Part shown: one piece after another, positions 50,769 to 60,240 of the stretch
Layout: every line of letters starts with the position of its first letter
How positions within the stretch are numbered: the first letter of the stretch is position 1
Source of the DNA: Variovorax paradoxus_P
GTDB taxonomy: Bacteria; Pseudomonadota; Gammaproteobacteria; Burkholderiales; Burkholderiaceae_C
Length of the DNA: 64,000 nucleotides
Strand: one strand, 5' to 3'
Assembly (NCBI RefSeq): GCF_050627025.1
Contig: NZ_CP192472.1
Program-made: the position numbers and the translations under genes
The notes under the pieces: model-generated
The model's database searches: none
What the model saw: only the letters and a program-made list of their open reading frames with translations
What the model was told of the DNA's origin: nothing

Positions 50769-51950
50769 ATGCGCACACAGGTCGCCATCATCGGCGCAGG
50801 CCCAGCCGGCCTGCTGCTCGGGCAACTGCTTTTCAAGGCCGGCATCGACAACGTCATCGTCGAGCGCCAGAGCGGGGACTATGTGCTGGGACGTATCCGC
50901 GCGGGCGTGCTCGAGCAGGTGACCATGGATCTTTTGGCGCGCGCCGGCGTCGATGCGCGCGCCAAAGCCGAAGGGTTGCCGCACGAAGGCATCGAGCTGC
51001 TGTTCAAGGGTGCGCGCCACCGTATCGACATGCATGGCCTCACAGGCGGAAAGCAAGTCACCGTCTATGGCCAGACAGAAGTGACGCGCGACCTGATGGA
51101 AGCGCGCTCAGCCGAAGGGCTGACCACCATCTACAGCGCGGGCAACGTGAGCCTTCACGATTTCGATTCACAGCGCCCGCGCGTGCGCTACGAAAAAGAC
51201 GGCCAGACGCACGAGATCGAATGCGACTTCATCGCGGGCTGCGACGGCTACCACGGCGTGAGCCGGGCCAGCGTGCCTGCCGACGCGATCCAGACCTACG
51301 AGAAGATCTACCCCTTCGGCTGGCTCGGCGTGCTGGCCGATGTGCCGCCGGTGTCGCACGAACTCATCTATGCCAACACCGAGCGCGGCTTTGCTTTGTG
51401 CAGCATGCGAAGCGCCACGCGCAGCCGCTACTACGTGCAAGTACCCACCGAAGAGCGGGTCGAAAACTGGAGCGACGAAGCCTTCTGGAACGAGTTGCGT
51501 GCCCGGCTCGACCCTGAAGCGCGCGAGCGGCTGGTGACCGGGCCTTCGCTTGAGAAAAGCATTGCGCCGCTGCGCAGCTTCGTAGCCGAGCCCATGCGCT
51601 TCGGCTCGCTCTTCCTGGCTGGCGATGCCGCGCACATCGTGCCGCCGACGGGTGCCAAGGGACTCAATCTTGCAACGGCCGACGTGGGATATCTCTCGCG
51701 GGCGTTCGAAATTTTCTACAGCGAGAAAACGCCCTCCGCGCTCGACCGCTATTCGGACCTGTGCCTGCGCCGTGTCTGGAAGGCGGAGCGCTTTTCATGG
51801 TGGTTCACTTCGCTGATGCACCGCTTTCCGGAGACCGGAGCGTTTGGCCAGAAGATCCAGGAAGCCGAGCTCGACTACCTGGTGCACTCGCATGCCGCCT
51901 CGACCGCACTGGCCGAGAACTACGTCGGCTTGCCGCTCGAAGATTTCTAG
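50769..51950 (+). CDS. pobA: 4-hydroxybenzoate 3-monooxygenase
   Basis: 393 residues, the family length. An FAD- and NADPH-dependent hydroxylase that converts 4-hydroxybenzoate to protocatechuate. The FAD fold is VAIIGAGPAGLLLGQLLF; the substrate-side RIRAGVLEQ and YGQTEVTRDL match PobA. CDFIAGCDGYHGVSR is the DG motif and LAGDAAHIVPPTGAKGLNLA the second FAD motif (partial). It is divergently transcribed from its likely IclR regulator. Ring-cleavage genes are not in the window. Confidence 0.95.
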   Translation: MRTQVAIIGAGPAGLLLGQLLFKAGIDNVIVERQSGDYVLGRIRAGVLEQVTMDLLARAGVDARAKAEGLPHEGIELLFKGARHRIDMHGLTGGKQVTVYGQTEVTRDLMEARSAEGLTTIYSAGNVSLHDFDSQRPRVRYEKDGQTHEIECDFIAGCDGYHGVSRASVPADAIQTYEKIYPFGWLGVLADVPPVSHELIYANTERGFALCSMRSATRSRYYVQVPTEERVENWSDEAFWNELRARLDPEARERLVTGPSLEKSIAPLRSFVAEPMRFGSLFLAGDAAHIVPPTGAKGLNLATADVGYLSRAFEIFYSEKTPSALDRYSDLCLRRVWKAERFSWWFTSLMHRFPETGAFGQKIQEAELDYLVHSHAASTALAENYVGLPLEDF

Positions 51951-51963
51951 GGGCCCGAAGGGT

Positions 51964-52359
51964 TTACTTTTCGAGCGTCTTTTTCATCGCGGCGCCGCCC
52001 TGGTCCATCATCGGCGCGATGTAGGCGGCAAGGTCGTCGGGTAGCACGTCGGTAATCCAGACGAAGCGCGAGCGCCCTTCGCCCTCTGCAAAAACCTGGG
52101 CCGATGCATGGTGGTGGCTCGCCTTGCCGCCGGTGACGGTGTAGGCCAGGCGGCGGCTCTGCTCGTCGATGCCCACGAGCAGCTCTCGCGCCACCAGGCC
52201 ATTGGCAAAGCTCACGATGCGGGCGCCCTGGCCGTCCAGCTTGCAATCGGTCAAAAAGCCTGGCGCGAGGCGCGTGTGCACCGCGCCGAAGTCGCGCAGC
52301 GCATCCCAAACCTGGGCCGCGTCGGCTTCGACGATGAATTCCTTGTAGATGGTTGCCAT
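51964..52359 (-). CDS. SRPBCC (polyketide cyclase/START-like) small protein
   Basis: 131 residues. It has the Bet v 1-like fold pattern: the opening strand TIYKEFIVEADAAQVWDALRDFGAVHTRLAPGF (fragments), the glycine-rich loop after SFANGLVARELLVGI, and a final helix (YIAPMMDQGGAAMKKTLEK). It binds an unknown hydrophobic ligand. It lies 6 nt downstream of the molybdenum hydroxylase large-subunit gene on the same strand. CoxG, an accessory protein in molybdenum hydroxylase clusters, has the same fold, so a related assembly role is possible. Confidence 0.75.
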   Translation of the reverse strand: MATIYKEFIVEADAAQVWDALRDFGAVHTRLAPGFLTDCKLDGQGARIVSFANGLVARELLVGIDEQSRRLAYTVTGGKASHHHASAQVFAEGEGRSRFVWITDVLPDDLAAYIAPMMDQGGAAMKKTLEK

Positions 52360-52365
52360 GGTTCT

Positions 52366-54696
52366 TCAATCCACCGTGTGCATGGCCTGCCACACGCGCG
52401 CCGGACTCAACGGCATGTGCAGGCGCGGGGCGCTGGCAGCGAATCCGTTGCGTGCGAAGGCGTCGGCCACGGCGTTGACGATGGCCGGCGTGGCGCCAAT
52501 GGTGCCCAGCTCGCCCACGCCTTTCACGCCCAGCGGGTTGTTGATGCAGGGCGTCGACTCATCCATTTCCATGTGGAACATGGTTTGCACGATATCGGCG
52601 CGCGGCGCAGCGTAGTCCATGAGGCTGCCGGTAACGGGCTGGCCGGTTTCGTGGTCGTACACCACTTGCTCGTAAAGCGCCTGGCCAATGCCCTGCACCG
52701 CCCCGCCTTCGAGCTGGCCGCGCACGATCATGGGGTTGATCACCCGGCCGACGTCGTTGACCGAGCTGTAGGCCACCACGCTGATCTCGCCCGTGGGCGG
52801 ATCGATTTCGATCTCGCAGATGTGGCAGCCGTTGGGCCAGGTCGGGCCGGCCACGGTGCTGGTGGAGTCCACGAAGATCTCGCGATCGGGTTGCTTGCCC
52901 GCAAGGGCGAACAAATCGAGCTCGAGATCGGTGCCGGCAACGTTGAATACGCCGCGGCTGTAGACGATGTCGTCGACGGAGGCTTCGAACTCTTGTGCTG
53001 CAAGTTCACGCGCCTTGTCGATGGTGCGCTCGGCGCCAATGCGAACGGCCGAACCGCCGGTAAAGAGCGAGCGCGAACCGGCGCTGCCGAAGCCGTCGCC
53101 CCGATCGGTGTCGCCAAGCACAACGCGTACCTTCTCGATCGGCACGCCAAAGGCATCGACGGCCAACTGCGCGAGCGAGGTGGCAATGCCCTGCCCCATG
53201 GCGTTGACGGCCGAGAACACTTCGATCACCCCATCGGCCTGCACCGAAACCGTGACGCGCTCCTCGAAGACATTGCCGCCGGTCCATTCGAGAAAAGTGG
53301 CAATGCCCAGGCCGCGGTGCTTGCCCTGCTGCGCCGACTCGGCCGCGCGGGCCTCGAAGCCCTGCCAGTCGGCCAGCGAGAGCGCCTGGTCCATCACCGA
53401 CTCGAACTTACCGGTGTCGTAGGTTTGCGCCATCGGGTTCTTGTAGGGCATCTGCTCGGGGCGGATGAAGTTGCGGCGGCGCAACTCGATGCGGTCGATT
53501 CCGGTCTGGCGCGCGGCTTCGTCCATCAGGCGCTCGATGGTGAAGATGGCCTCGGGACGGCCAGCGCCGCGGTAGGCGCCGGTGGGCGCGGTGTTGGTGA
53601 GCACCGCCTTGAAATGAAAGTCGATGGTCTGTATGTCGTAGACGCTGGTTTGCACCCAGGGGCCGATCAGCAGCTGGATTGCGACCCCGGTGCCGGTGGC
53701 ATAAGCGCCGACGTTGGCCAGCGTCTTGATGCGCAGCGCAAGGATTTTTCCGTTGGCATCGAGCGCGAGTTCGGCCCGGGCCTCGATGTCGCGGCCGTGC
53801 GCGCTGGAAAGAAATTCTTCGCTGCGCTCGGCCACCCACTTCAAGGGGCGCCTGACCTGCAGGGCGGCAAAGGCAACAGCAATGTCCTCGGGATAGGCGC
53901 CGGTCTTCATGCCGAAGCCGCCGCCAACGTCGCCCACCACCACGCGCACCTTCTCTTTCGCAATGCCGATGGCAGCGCAAACGGAGTCGCGCACGCCTGA
54001 CGGCATTTGCGTGCTCATGCGGATGGTGAGGCGGTCGGATTCGCCGTCATAGGCCGCAAGCACGGAGCGCGGCTCGATGGTGAGGGCGACGACGCGCTGG
54101 TTGACCACATCGAGCGCGACCACGTGGCTGGCCTTGGCAAAGGCTGCGGTTGCGGCGTCGCTGCTGCCGTGCTTCATTTCTGCGGCAATGTTGCCGGTGG
54201 CTTCGTCGCATAACTGCGGCGCATCGCTGGCGGTGGCGCTTGCAAGATCGACCACCATGGGGAGTTCGTCGTAGTCGACCACCACGGCCTCGGCGGCATC
54301 GCGCGCCTGCTGCACCGTTTCGGCCACGACCGCCGCCACGGCCTCGCCCACGAAACGCACGCGCTCGTGGGCCATGGCCCGGCGCGGCGGGCTGGCGCAG
54401 TCGCCGCCATCGGCGCGCTTGAAACCGGCGGCGCCGGGCATCGGCTGCACGCCCGCTTCGGCCATTTCTGCGCCGGTTATCACGCGCAACACACCGGGCA
54501 TGGCTGCGGCAGCGGCTGTGTCGACAGACACGATGCGGGCATGCGGATAGGGAGACCGCACAAAAACGAGATGCGCCTGGCCAGGCAGCCTGACGTCGTC
54601 CGTGTAGCGGCCTGCGCCGGCCAGCAGGCTTTCGTCTTCAAGGCGGCGAACCGCCTGGCCGCTACCAAAACGCGTGGGGTTGGATTCAGTGGTCAA
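52366..54696 (-). CDS. Xanthine dehydrogenase-family molybdopterin-binding large subunit (form II CoxL-like)
   Basis: 776 residues from TTG 54696, chosen because AGAGGA lies about 7 nt upstream; ATG 54729 would add 11 residues. The a/b hammerhead domain comes first (LLAGAGRYTDDVRLPGQAHLVFVRSPYPHARI, in fragments), then the cofactor domains with GGGFGMKTG and GAYRGAGRPEA. The AYRGAGR active-site loop is the form II type, not the AYxCSFR of true CO dehydrogenase. No FAD or 2Fe-2S subunit gene is adjacent, so partners must be encoded elsewhere, or it works in another arrangement. The substrate is unknown. Confidence 0.85.
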   Translation of the reverse strand: MTTESNPTRFGSGQAVRRLEDESLLAGAGRYTDDVRLPGQAHLVFVRSPYPHARIVSVDTAAAAAMPGVLRVITGAEMAEAGVQPMPGAAGFKRADGGDCASPPRRAMAHERVRFVGEAVAAVVAETVQQARDAAEAVVVDYDELPMVVDLASATASDAPQLCDEATGNIAAEMKHGSSDAATAAFAKASHVVALDVVNQRVVALTIEPRSVLAAYDGESDRLTIRMSTQMPSGVRDSVCAAIGIAKEKVRVVVGDVGGGFGMKTGAYPEDIAVAFAALQVRRPLKWVAERSEEFLSSAHGRDIEARAELALDANGKILALRIKTLANVGAYATGTGVAIQLLIGPWVQTSVYDIQTIDFHFKAVLTNTAPTGAYRGAGRPEAIFTIERLMDEAARQTGIDRIELRRRNFIRPEQMPYKNPMAQTYDTGKFESVMDQALSLADWQGFEARAAESAQQGKHRGLGIATFLEWTGGNVFEERVTVSVQADGVIEVFSAVNAMGQGIATSLAQLAVDAFGVPIEKVRVVLGDTDRGDGFGSAGSRSLFTGGSAVRIGAERTIDKARELAAQEFEASVDDIVYSRGVFNVAGTDLELDLFALAGKQPDREIFVDSTSTVAGPTWPNGCHICEIEIDPPTGEISVVAYSSVNDVGRVINPMIVRGQLEGGAVQGIGQALYEQVVYDHETGQPVTGSLMDYAAPRADIVQTMFHMEMDESTPCINNPLGVKGVGELGTIGATPAIVNAVADAFARNGFAASAPRLHMPLSPARVWQAMHTVD

Positions 54697-54890
54697 CGTG
54701 GTCCTCTTGGGCTGGCCTCCGCAGGGCAATGCCGGCCCGGCGGTCCGCTATGGGTCTGTTGTGATATTCCTGTGCGCTGTTGCACCGGAAGCCTGTGTCT
54801 CGCAGGCCGCAATCGTTTGCGAACCGCTGAAGAACGGCCATTTTCACCCATCCGGGTGAAGCTCGCCACGAAGCCGTGTATACCTACGGC

Positions 54891-55646
54891 ATGCAACAAC
54901 TGCCCTGGCTCGAACCCGGCGAAGCACTGCCCGACCCCGCGTCTGCCTGGGGTGAGGCCGACCCCGTTCCCGGCCTGCTGGCGGCCGGCGGCGCACTCGA
55001 TGTGGATACCCTCACGCAGGCGTATGGCCGCTGCGTATTTCCGTGGTTCAGCGAAGACCAGCCGATTCTCTGGTGGAGCCCGGACCCGCGCATGGTGCTG
55101 CAGGTGGCCGACTTCAAACTGCACAGGTCGCTGCGCAAGACACTGGCACGGTTTTCGCAAACACCTGGCTGCGAGGTGCGCATCGACCACGATTTCGCTG
55201 CGGTGATCAAGGCCTGCTCGCAATCGCCGCGCGTCGGCCAGTCGGGCACCTGGATCGTGCCGGACATGGTGAACGCGTACCTGGCGCTGCACCGGGCCGG
55301 CCACGCGCACAGCGTGGAAACCTGGATCGACGGCGAGCTTGCCGGCGGGCTCTACTGCGTGGCGCTCGGGCGGGCGGTGTTCGGCGAATCGATGTTCACG
55401 CGCCGTCCCGATGCCTCGAAGATCGCCCTGGCCGCCCTTGTGTGCCTGTGCCGCCGTTTCCAGGTGAAGATGATCGACTGCCAGCAGAACACCTCCCACC
55501 TGGCGAGCCTGGGAGCGCGCGAAATGTCTCGCGACCGCTTTGTGGCGCATGTGGCCAACGCCCGCCGGCAAGAGGGGCCACAGTGGCATTTCGAGCCCGT
55601 ATACTGGTCAGAACTCCTTTCCACGCGACCTTCTCAATCGACGTGA
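54891..55646 (+). CDS. aat: Leucyl/phenylalanyl-tRNA-protein transferase
   Basis: 251 residues from ATG 54891. It adds Leu or Phe to proteins with N-terminal Lys or Arg, marking them for ClpAP. GLLAAGGALDVDTLTQAYGRCVFPWFSEDQPILWWSPDPRMVL (fragments) is the family hallmark. HSVETWIDGELAGGLYCVALG, FGESMFTR, ASKIALAALV and IDCQQNTSHLASLGAREMSR (fragments) complete it. It overlaps the arginyltransferase gene by 4 nt. An upstream GTG (54876) adds only five residues and is less likely. Confidence 0.95.
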   Translation: MQQLPWLEPGEALPDPASAWGEADPVPGLLAAGGALDVDTLTQAYGRCVFPWFSEDQPILWWSPDPRMVLQVADFKLHRSLRKTLARFSQTPGCEVRIDHDFAAVIKACSQSPRVGQSGTWIVPDMVNAYLALHRAGHAHSVETWIDGELAGGLYCVALGRAVFGESMFTRRPDASKIALAALVCLCRRFQVKMIDCQQNTSHLASLGAREMSRDRFVAHVANARRQEGPQWHFEPVYWSELLSTRPSQST

Positions 55647-56392
55647 CGCACCTCAAGGACCTCCCGCTTCACACGCTGCAGTTCTACGCGACGGCGCCCT
55701 ATCCGTGCAGCTATTTGCCGGATCGTCAGGCCCGGTCGCAGGTGGCCACGCCCAGCCACCTCATTCACAACGACGCCTACTCCGACCTGGTGCTCAGCGG
55801 CTTCCGGCGCAGCGGAATGTTTACCTACAGGCCCTATTGCGACGGCTGCCACGCCTGCATTCCGCTGCGCGTGCTGGCCAACAGCTTTCGGCCGAGCCGT
55901 AGCCAGCGCCGTGCGGTCAAACAGCACCAGGACTTGCACGCACGGGTGCTCAAGCTGTGCTTTGTGCCCGAGCATTACCAACTCTATCTTCGCTACCAGA
56001 ACGGACGCCATGCCGGCGGCGGCATGGACCACGACAGCATTGACCAGTACACCCAGTTCCTGCTGCAGAGCCGGGTCAATTCGCGGCTTGTCGAATTCCG
56101 CGAGACGCTGCCAGACGGCAGCGCGGGCGCATTGAAGATGGTGTCAATACTCGACGTACTGAACGACGGCATCTCGGCCGTCTATACCTTCTACGAGCCG
56201 GACGACGGCGCGGCGTACGGCACCTATAGCGTGCTGTGGCAGATCGAACAGGCCCGCAAACTCGGCTTGCCGCACGTCTACCTTGGCTATTGGATCGAAG
56301 GCAGCGCCAAGATGAACTACAAGGCCCGTTTCAGCCCTCATGAAGTGCTGATCGACGGACAGTGGCAGGCGCCGAGCGATTTCACAAGGTAA
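55643..56392 (+). CDS. bpt: Bacterial aspartate/glutamate leucyltransferase (Ate1-like, Bpt)
   Basis: 249 residues with a GTG start that overlaps the aat stop (GTGA). It belongs to the arginyltransferase superfamily; bacterial Bpt members transfer Leu to N-terminal Asp or Glu. QFYATAPYPCSYLPDRQARSQVA contains the conserved Cys of the CSYL motif, and YRPYCDGCHACIPLRV the downstream CxxC-like pair. YCD, GYWIEGSAKMNYKARFSPHEVL is diagnostic near the C-terminus. With aat it forms a complete N-degron pair. Confidence 0.93.
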   Translation: MTHLKDLPLHTLQFYATAPYPCSYLPDRQARSQVATPSHLIHNDAYSDLVLSGFRRSGMFTYRPYCDGCHACIPLRVLANSFRPSRSQRRAVKQHQDLHARVLKLCFVPEHYQLYLRYQNGRHAGGGMDHDSIDQYTQFLLQSRVNSRLVEFRETLPDGSAGALKMVSILDVLNDGISAVYTFYEPDDGAAYGTYSVLWQIEQARKLGLPHVYLGYWIEGSAKMNYKARFSPHEVLIDGQWQAPSDFTR

Positions 56393-56422
56393 AATGGCGC
56401 CCGGTCCATACCGCATCGCGCC

Positions 56423-57253
56423 ATGAGAAAAATCCAATCCGACGTTCCTGCCGTTCCAGTCATCCAGGTGATCGAGCGCATGTTCGCGCTCATCGACGTG
56501 CTCGCCTCCCGCGAGGAAGCGATTTCGCTGAAGGAAATCAGCGAAAAGACCGGGCTGCACCCCTCCACCACCCACCGAATCCTCAACGACCTTGCGGTCG
56601 GGCGCTTCGTCGACCGCCCCGAGGCCGGCAGCTACAGGCTCGGCATGCGGCTGCTGGAGCTGGGCAACCTGGTCAAGGGCCGGCTCAACGTTCGCGACGC
56701 GGCCCTGGGGCCGATGCGTGAGCTGCACAAGCTCACCCAGCAGCCGGTGAACCTGAGCATGCGGCAAGGTGACGAAATTGTTTATATCGAGCGCTCCTAC
56801 AGCGAACGTTCGGGTATGCAGGTGGTGCGCGCCATTGGCGGCCGGGCTGCGCTGCACCTGACCTCGACGGGCAAGCTGTTCCTGGCGGCGGACGATCCGC
56901 AACGTGTTCGCAGCTACGCCACGCGAACCGGCTTGGCGGGCCACACGCGCAACAGCATTACCCAGTTGCCTGCGCTGGAGCGCGAGCTGTCGAAGGCACG
57001 CCAATACGGCATCGCACGCGACAACGAAGAACTGGAGCTGGGGGTGCGATGCATGGCGGCCGGCATTTACGATGACCAGGGCAAACTGGTGGCCGGACTT
57101 TCAATTTCCGCGCCGGCGGACCGGCTGGACGAAGGCTGGCTGCCAAAGCTGCAGGCCACAGCCAATGAAATCTCGGGAGCGCTGGGGTACAAAGATGCAG
57201 TGGCAGCATCTGCTCCAGGCGCTAACGGCAGCGGCTCTTCAGCCACCGCCTGA
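56423..57253 (+). CDS. IclR-family transcriptional regulator
   Basis: 276 residues. The helix-turn-helix (residues 12-75) has VIQVIERMFALIDVLAS, ISLKEISEKTGLHPSTTHRILNDLA (split). The effector domain has IGGRAALHLTSTGKLFLAA and YGIARDNEELELGVRCMAAGIYDDQGKLVAGLSIS (fragments), the typical IclR core. The C-terminal tail is Ala/Ser/Gly-rich. There is no divergent target; it follows bpt by 30 nt on the same strand, so it may simply share the transcript. Its regulon is unknown. Confidence 0.88.
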   Translation: MRKIQSDVPAVPVIQVIERMFALIDVLASREEAISLKEISEKTGLHPSTTHRILNDLAVGRFVDRPEAGSYRLGMRLLELGNLVKGRLNVRDAALGPMRELHKLTQQPVNLSMRQGDEIVYIERSYSERSGMQVVRAIGGRAALHLTSTGKLFLAADDPQRVRSYATRTGLAGHTRNSITQLPALERELSKARQYGIARDNEELELGVRCMAAGIYDDQGKLVAGLSISAPADRLDEGWLPKLQATANEISGALGYKDAVAASAPGANGSGSSATA

Positions 57254-57294
57254 TTCGTCGGCACCTGCGGGTGCTTCTTCTCGGACCTTCTTCG

Positions 57295-57320
57295 AACAGC
57301 CCTTTCCAGGGCTGTTTTCG
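57295..57320. terminator. Bidirectional terminator between IclR gene and pbpG
   Basis: Stem ACAGCCCT-ttcc-AGGGCTGT (57296-57315), extended by an A:T pair and followed by TTTTCG on the plus strand. It sits between two convergent genes. Confidence 0.75.
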
Positions 57321-57321
57321 T

Positions 57322-58527
57322 TCAGCCGGCGACTTGGTAGGCTGCCGCGTTGCTGCGCGACGCGGCCGGCGAGCCTGTGGACGCATGCGTTGCCTCGACC
57401 CAGCGGCGAACGCGCTCTGCATCGGCAATACGGCTGAACTTGCCGGCCGAATCCAGGAACACCATGATCAGCTTGCGTCCCGCCACCTTGGCTTGCATCA
57501 CCAGGCACTGGCCGGCTTCCGAGATATAGCCGGTCTTCTGCACGCCAATTTCCCAGTCCGGGCTCTTTACGAGACGGTTGGTTGTGTTGAACTGCAGCAC
57601 GCGGTTGCCGACCTCGACCTGGTACTCAGGCGAAGTGGAGAGCGAACGCACCGTGGCATCGGAATAAGCAGCGTTGACGAGCAGCGCCAGATCCTGGGCG
57701 CTCGACTGGTTGCGACTCGACAGGCCGGTGGGCTCCACGTAGCGCGTGTCCTTCATGCCGAGCATCTTTGCCTTGGCGTTCATGATGCTCACGAAGGTTG
57801 CCAGGCCACCCGGATAGGTGCGGCCCAATGCGTGCGCGGCGCGGTTTTCGCTCGACATCAGGGCCAGATGCAAAAGCTCGCCACGCGACAGCGTGGTGCC
57901 CACGGTCAGGCGCGAGCGGCTGCCCTTCTCGGTATCGACGTCGTCCTGGGTAATCGTGATGAGTTCGTCGTTCGGAAGATGGGCTTCGCTGATCAGCAAG
58001 CCGGTCATCAGCTTGGTGAGAGATGCGATTGGCAGCACCGCATGATCGTTCTTGCTGAACAGCACCTCGTGCGTGTCCTGGTCGATCACGAGCGCAACGC
58101 TCGACTTCAGGTCGAGCACGTCGTCGGTTCCATGCAGGCCGGCCAACTGGCCGAACGACTGGCGTGCCGGGGTTTCAACACGAACCACCGAACGGCGTTG
58201 CACTGCAACCACGGTCTTGCCGTTCTTTTGGCGAATGGAGGCCACCACATTGCGGCCACCACGAACAACCTTTTCGCTACGGTCGGCCTTGCTGCCGCGC
58301 TTGGCCGCTACGGCCTCGCGCGGCGCCTTGGCCGAGCGCTTGACTTCTCCTGGCACCGGCCCGGCGGCCTTCTTGGCCGTGGACGTCTTTGTGGCAGCTG
58401 TTTTTTCCTTTTTGGCGGCCTGTGCACCGGGCAGCAAAAACGCCGTGGCGCAGAGCGCGACGGCGATGAATTTGACTGCGGGCAAGAACCGCTGGCTGGA
58501 AACTCGGCGGGGGCGGGTTTCGGGCAT
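57322..58527 (-). CDS. pbpG: D-alanyl-D-alanine endopeptidase, PBP7-like (peptidase S11)
   Basis: 401 residues. A signal peptide (FIAVALCATAFLLPGAQA) is followed by a Lys/Ala-rich linker of about 90 residues. The penicillin-binding domain has ASLTK (Ser169, Lys172), SEN (226-228) and KTG (332-334), all intact. GMKDTRYVEPTGLSSRNQSSA is typical of the S11 endopeptidase branch. It is periplasmic and cuts DD-crosslinks in peptidoglycan. The linker is longer than in E. coli PBP7 and highly basic, which could help bind the cell wall. Confidence 0.92.
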   Translation of the reverse strand: MPETRPRRVSSQRFLPAVKFIAVALCATAFLLPGAQAAKKEKTAATKTSTAKKAAGPVPGEVKRSAKAPREAVAAKRGSKADRSEKVVRGGRNVVASIRQKNGKTVVAVQRRSVVRVETPARQSFGQLAGLHGTDDVLDLKSSVALVIDQDTHEVLFSKNDHAVLPIASLTKLMTGLLISEAHLPNDELITITQDDVDTEKGSRSRLTVGTTLSRGELLHLALMSSENRAAHALGRTYPGGLATFVSIMNAKAKMLGMKDTRYVEPTGLSSRNQSSAQDLALLVNAAYSDATVRSLSTSPEYQVEVGNRVLQFNTTNRLVKSPDWEIGVQKTGYISEAGQCLVMQAKVAGRKLIMVFLDSAGKFSRIADAERVRRWVEATHASTGSPAASRSNAAAYQVAG

Positions 58528-58573
58528 TTAAAACTCTCCAGCGGCAAAATGAGAACCGCAGTGTATCGAAATC

Positions 58574-58610
58574 AAAAAAGGCACGCAATATCAGTTACTT
58601 GCGTCCTTTT
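58574..58610 (-). terminator. Rho-independent terminator after the second leuA
   Basis: On the minus strand, AAGGACGCAA pairs with TTGCGTGCCTT across an 11-nt loop, and TTTTTT follows. It ends the ilvC-pssA-leuA transcript 32 nt after the leuA stop. Confidence 0.75.
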
Positions 58611-58641
58611 CTTCACTCGAATCCAAGGATCACCCGTAAAC

Positions 58642-60180
58642 CTAACCTTGTGCCGCCACTCTCTCAGCTTGGCTCTGTAACTTATTGAGAGCACTCAAAT
58701 AAGCTTTGGCGGATGCGACCACGATGTCGGGGTCTGCGCCAACTCCATTCACTACCCGCCCTGCATTTTGTAACCGAACTGTAACTTCTCCTTGGCTTTC
58801 TGTCGAGCCACTGATGGCATTAACCGAGTAAAGAACCATCTCGGCGCCACTTTTTACAAGTGACTCGATAGCCTTGAGCGAAGCATCGACCGGGCCATTG
58901 CCATCGGATTCGCCGGTTACTTCCTTGCCCTGAACGGTAAACACGACCTTGGCCTGTGGGCGCTCGCCGGTTTCGCTGTGCTGGGAAAGTGACACAAAAG
59001 CAAACTGTTCATCAACGTGCGCCAGCTCTTCTGCGCTGACCAGAGCAAGGATGTCCTCGTCGAAAATTTCGGACTTGCGATCGGCCAGTTCCTTGAAGCG
59101 CAAAAAAGCAGCATTGATGTCGGCCTCGCTGGCCATTGTCACGCCGAGATCCTGCAGCCGCTGCTTGAAAGCGTTACGCCCGCTCAGCTTGCCGAGCACG
59201 ATCTTGTTGGCCGTCCAGCCCACGTCTTCGGCCCGCATGATCTCGTAGGTATCGCGCGCCTTGAGCACGCCGTCCTGGTGAATGCCCGAGGCATGCGCAA
59301 AGGCATTGGCGCCCACCACCGCCTTGTTTGGCTGAACCACGAAGCCCGTGGTCTGGCTGACCATGCGGCTCGCCGCCACGATGTGACGGGTATCGACATT
59401 CAGCTCGAGCCCGAAGTAGTCCTTGCGGGTCTTCACGGCCATGACGATCTCTTCGAGCGAGCAGTTGCCGGCGCGCTCGCCCAGGCCGTTGATGGTGCAC
59501 TCGACCTGGCGTGCCCCGCCGATCTTCACCCCCGCCAGCGAGTTGGCCACGGCCATGCCGAGGTCGTTGTGGCAATGTACCGACCAGACGGCCTTGTCGC
59601 TGTTGGGTACGCGCTCGCGCAGCATCTTGATGAAGTTGCCGTAGAGCTCGGGAATGGCATAGCCCACGGTGTCCGGCACGTTAATGGTGGTGGCGCCTTC
59701 GTTGATCACGGTTTCGAGCACACGGCACAGAAAGTCGGGGTCGCTGCGGTAGCCGTCTTCGGGGCTGAACTCGACGTCTCCCACGAGGTTGCGTGCAAAG
59801 CGCACGGCAAGCCTGGCCTGCTCATGCACTTCGTCGGGCGACATGCGCAGCTTCTTTTCCATGTGAAGGGGCGATGTTGCAATGAAGGTATGGATGCGCC
59901 CTCGCGCCGCGCCCTTGAGTGCTTCGGCCGCGCGCGAAATGTCGCGATCGTTGGCGCGCGAGAGGCCGCAAATCGTCGAATCCTTGATGGCGTTGGCAAT
60001 GGCCTTGACGGCCTCGAAGTCGCCGTTCGAACTGGCCGGAAAGCCGGCTTCGATGACGTCGACCTTGAGCCGCTCGAGCTGCTTGGCGATGCGCAACTTC
60101 TCGTCGCGGGTCATCGAGGCGCCGGGCGATTGCTCGCCGTCGCGCAAGGTGGTGTCGAAAATAATGAGTTGATCGGTCAT
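58642..60180 (-). CDS. leuA: 2-isopropylmalate synthase, bacterial LeuA1 type
   Basis: 512 residues. It condenses acetyl-CoA and 2-oxoisovalerate, the first committed step to leucine. The catalytic barrel has IIFDTTLRDGEQSPGASM near the N-terminus, the metal-site VHCHNDLGMAVANSLAG, and CTINGLGERAGNCSLEEIVMA. The C-terminal LeuA dimer (allosteric) domain is about residues 390-500. It follows the other, unlike leuA with 60 nt between, so the window has two different leuA genes in tandem. Confidence 0.95.
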   Translation of the reverse strand: MTDQLIIFDTTLRDGEQSPGASMTRDEKLRIAKQLERLKVDVIEAGFPASSNGDFEAVKAIANAIKDSTICGLSRANDRDISRAAEALKGAARGRIHTFIATSPLHMEKKLRMSPDEVHEQARLAVRFARNLVGDVEFSPEDGYRSDPDFLCRVLETVINEGATTINVPDTVGYAIPELYGNFIKMLRERVPNSDKAVWSVHCHNDLGMAVANSLAGVKIGGARQVECTINGLGERAGNCSLEEIVMAVKTRKDYFGLELNVDTRHIVAASRMVSQTTGFVVQPNKAVVGANAFAHASGIHQDGVLKARDTYEIMRAEDVGWTANKIVLGKLSGRNAFKQRLQDLGVTMASEADINAAFLRFKELADRKSEIFDEDILALVSAEELAHVDEQFAFVSLSQHSETGERPQAKVVFTVQGKEVTGESDGNGPVDASLKAIESLVKSGAEMVLYSVNAISGSTESQGEVTVRLQNAGRVVNGVGADPDIVVASAKAYLSALNKLQSQAERVAAQG

Positions 60181-60240
60181 CGTGGACTCCTTTGTTCCTT
60201 CTGGTCGTTTCGCACCTTGCGCGTACGGTGGCGGACAGCG

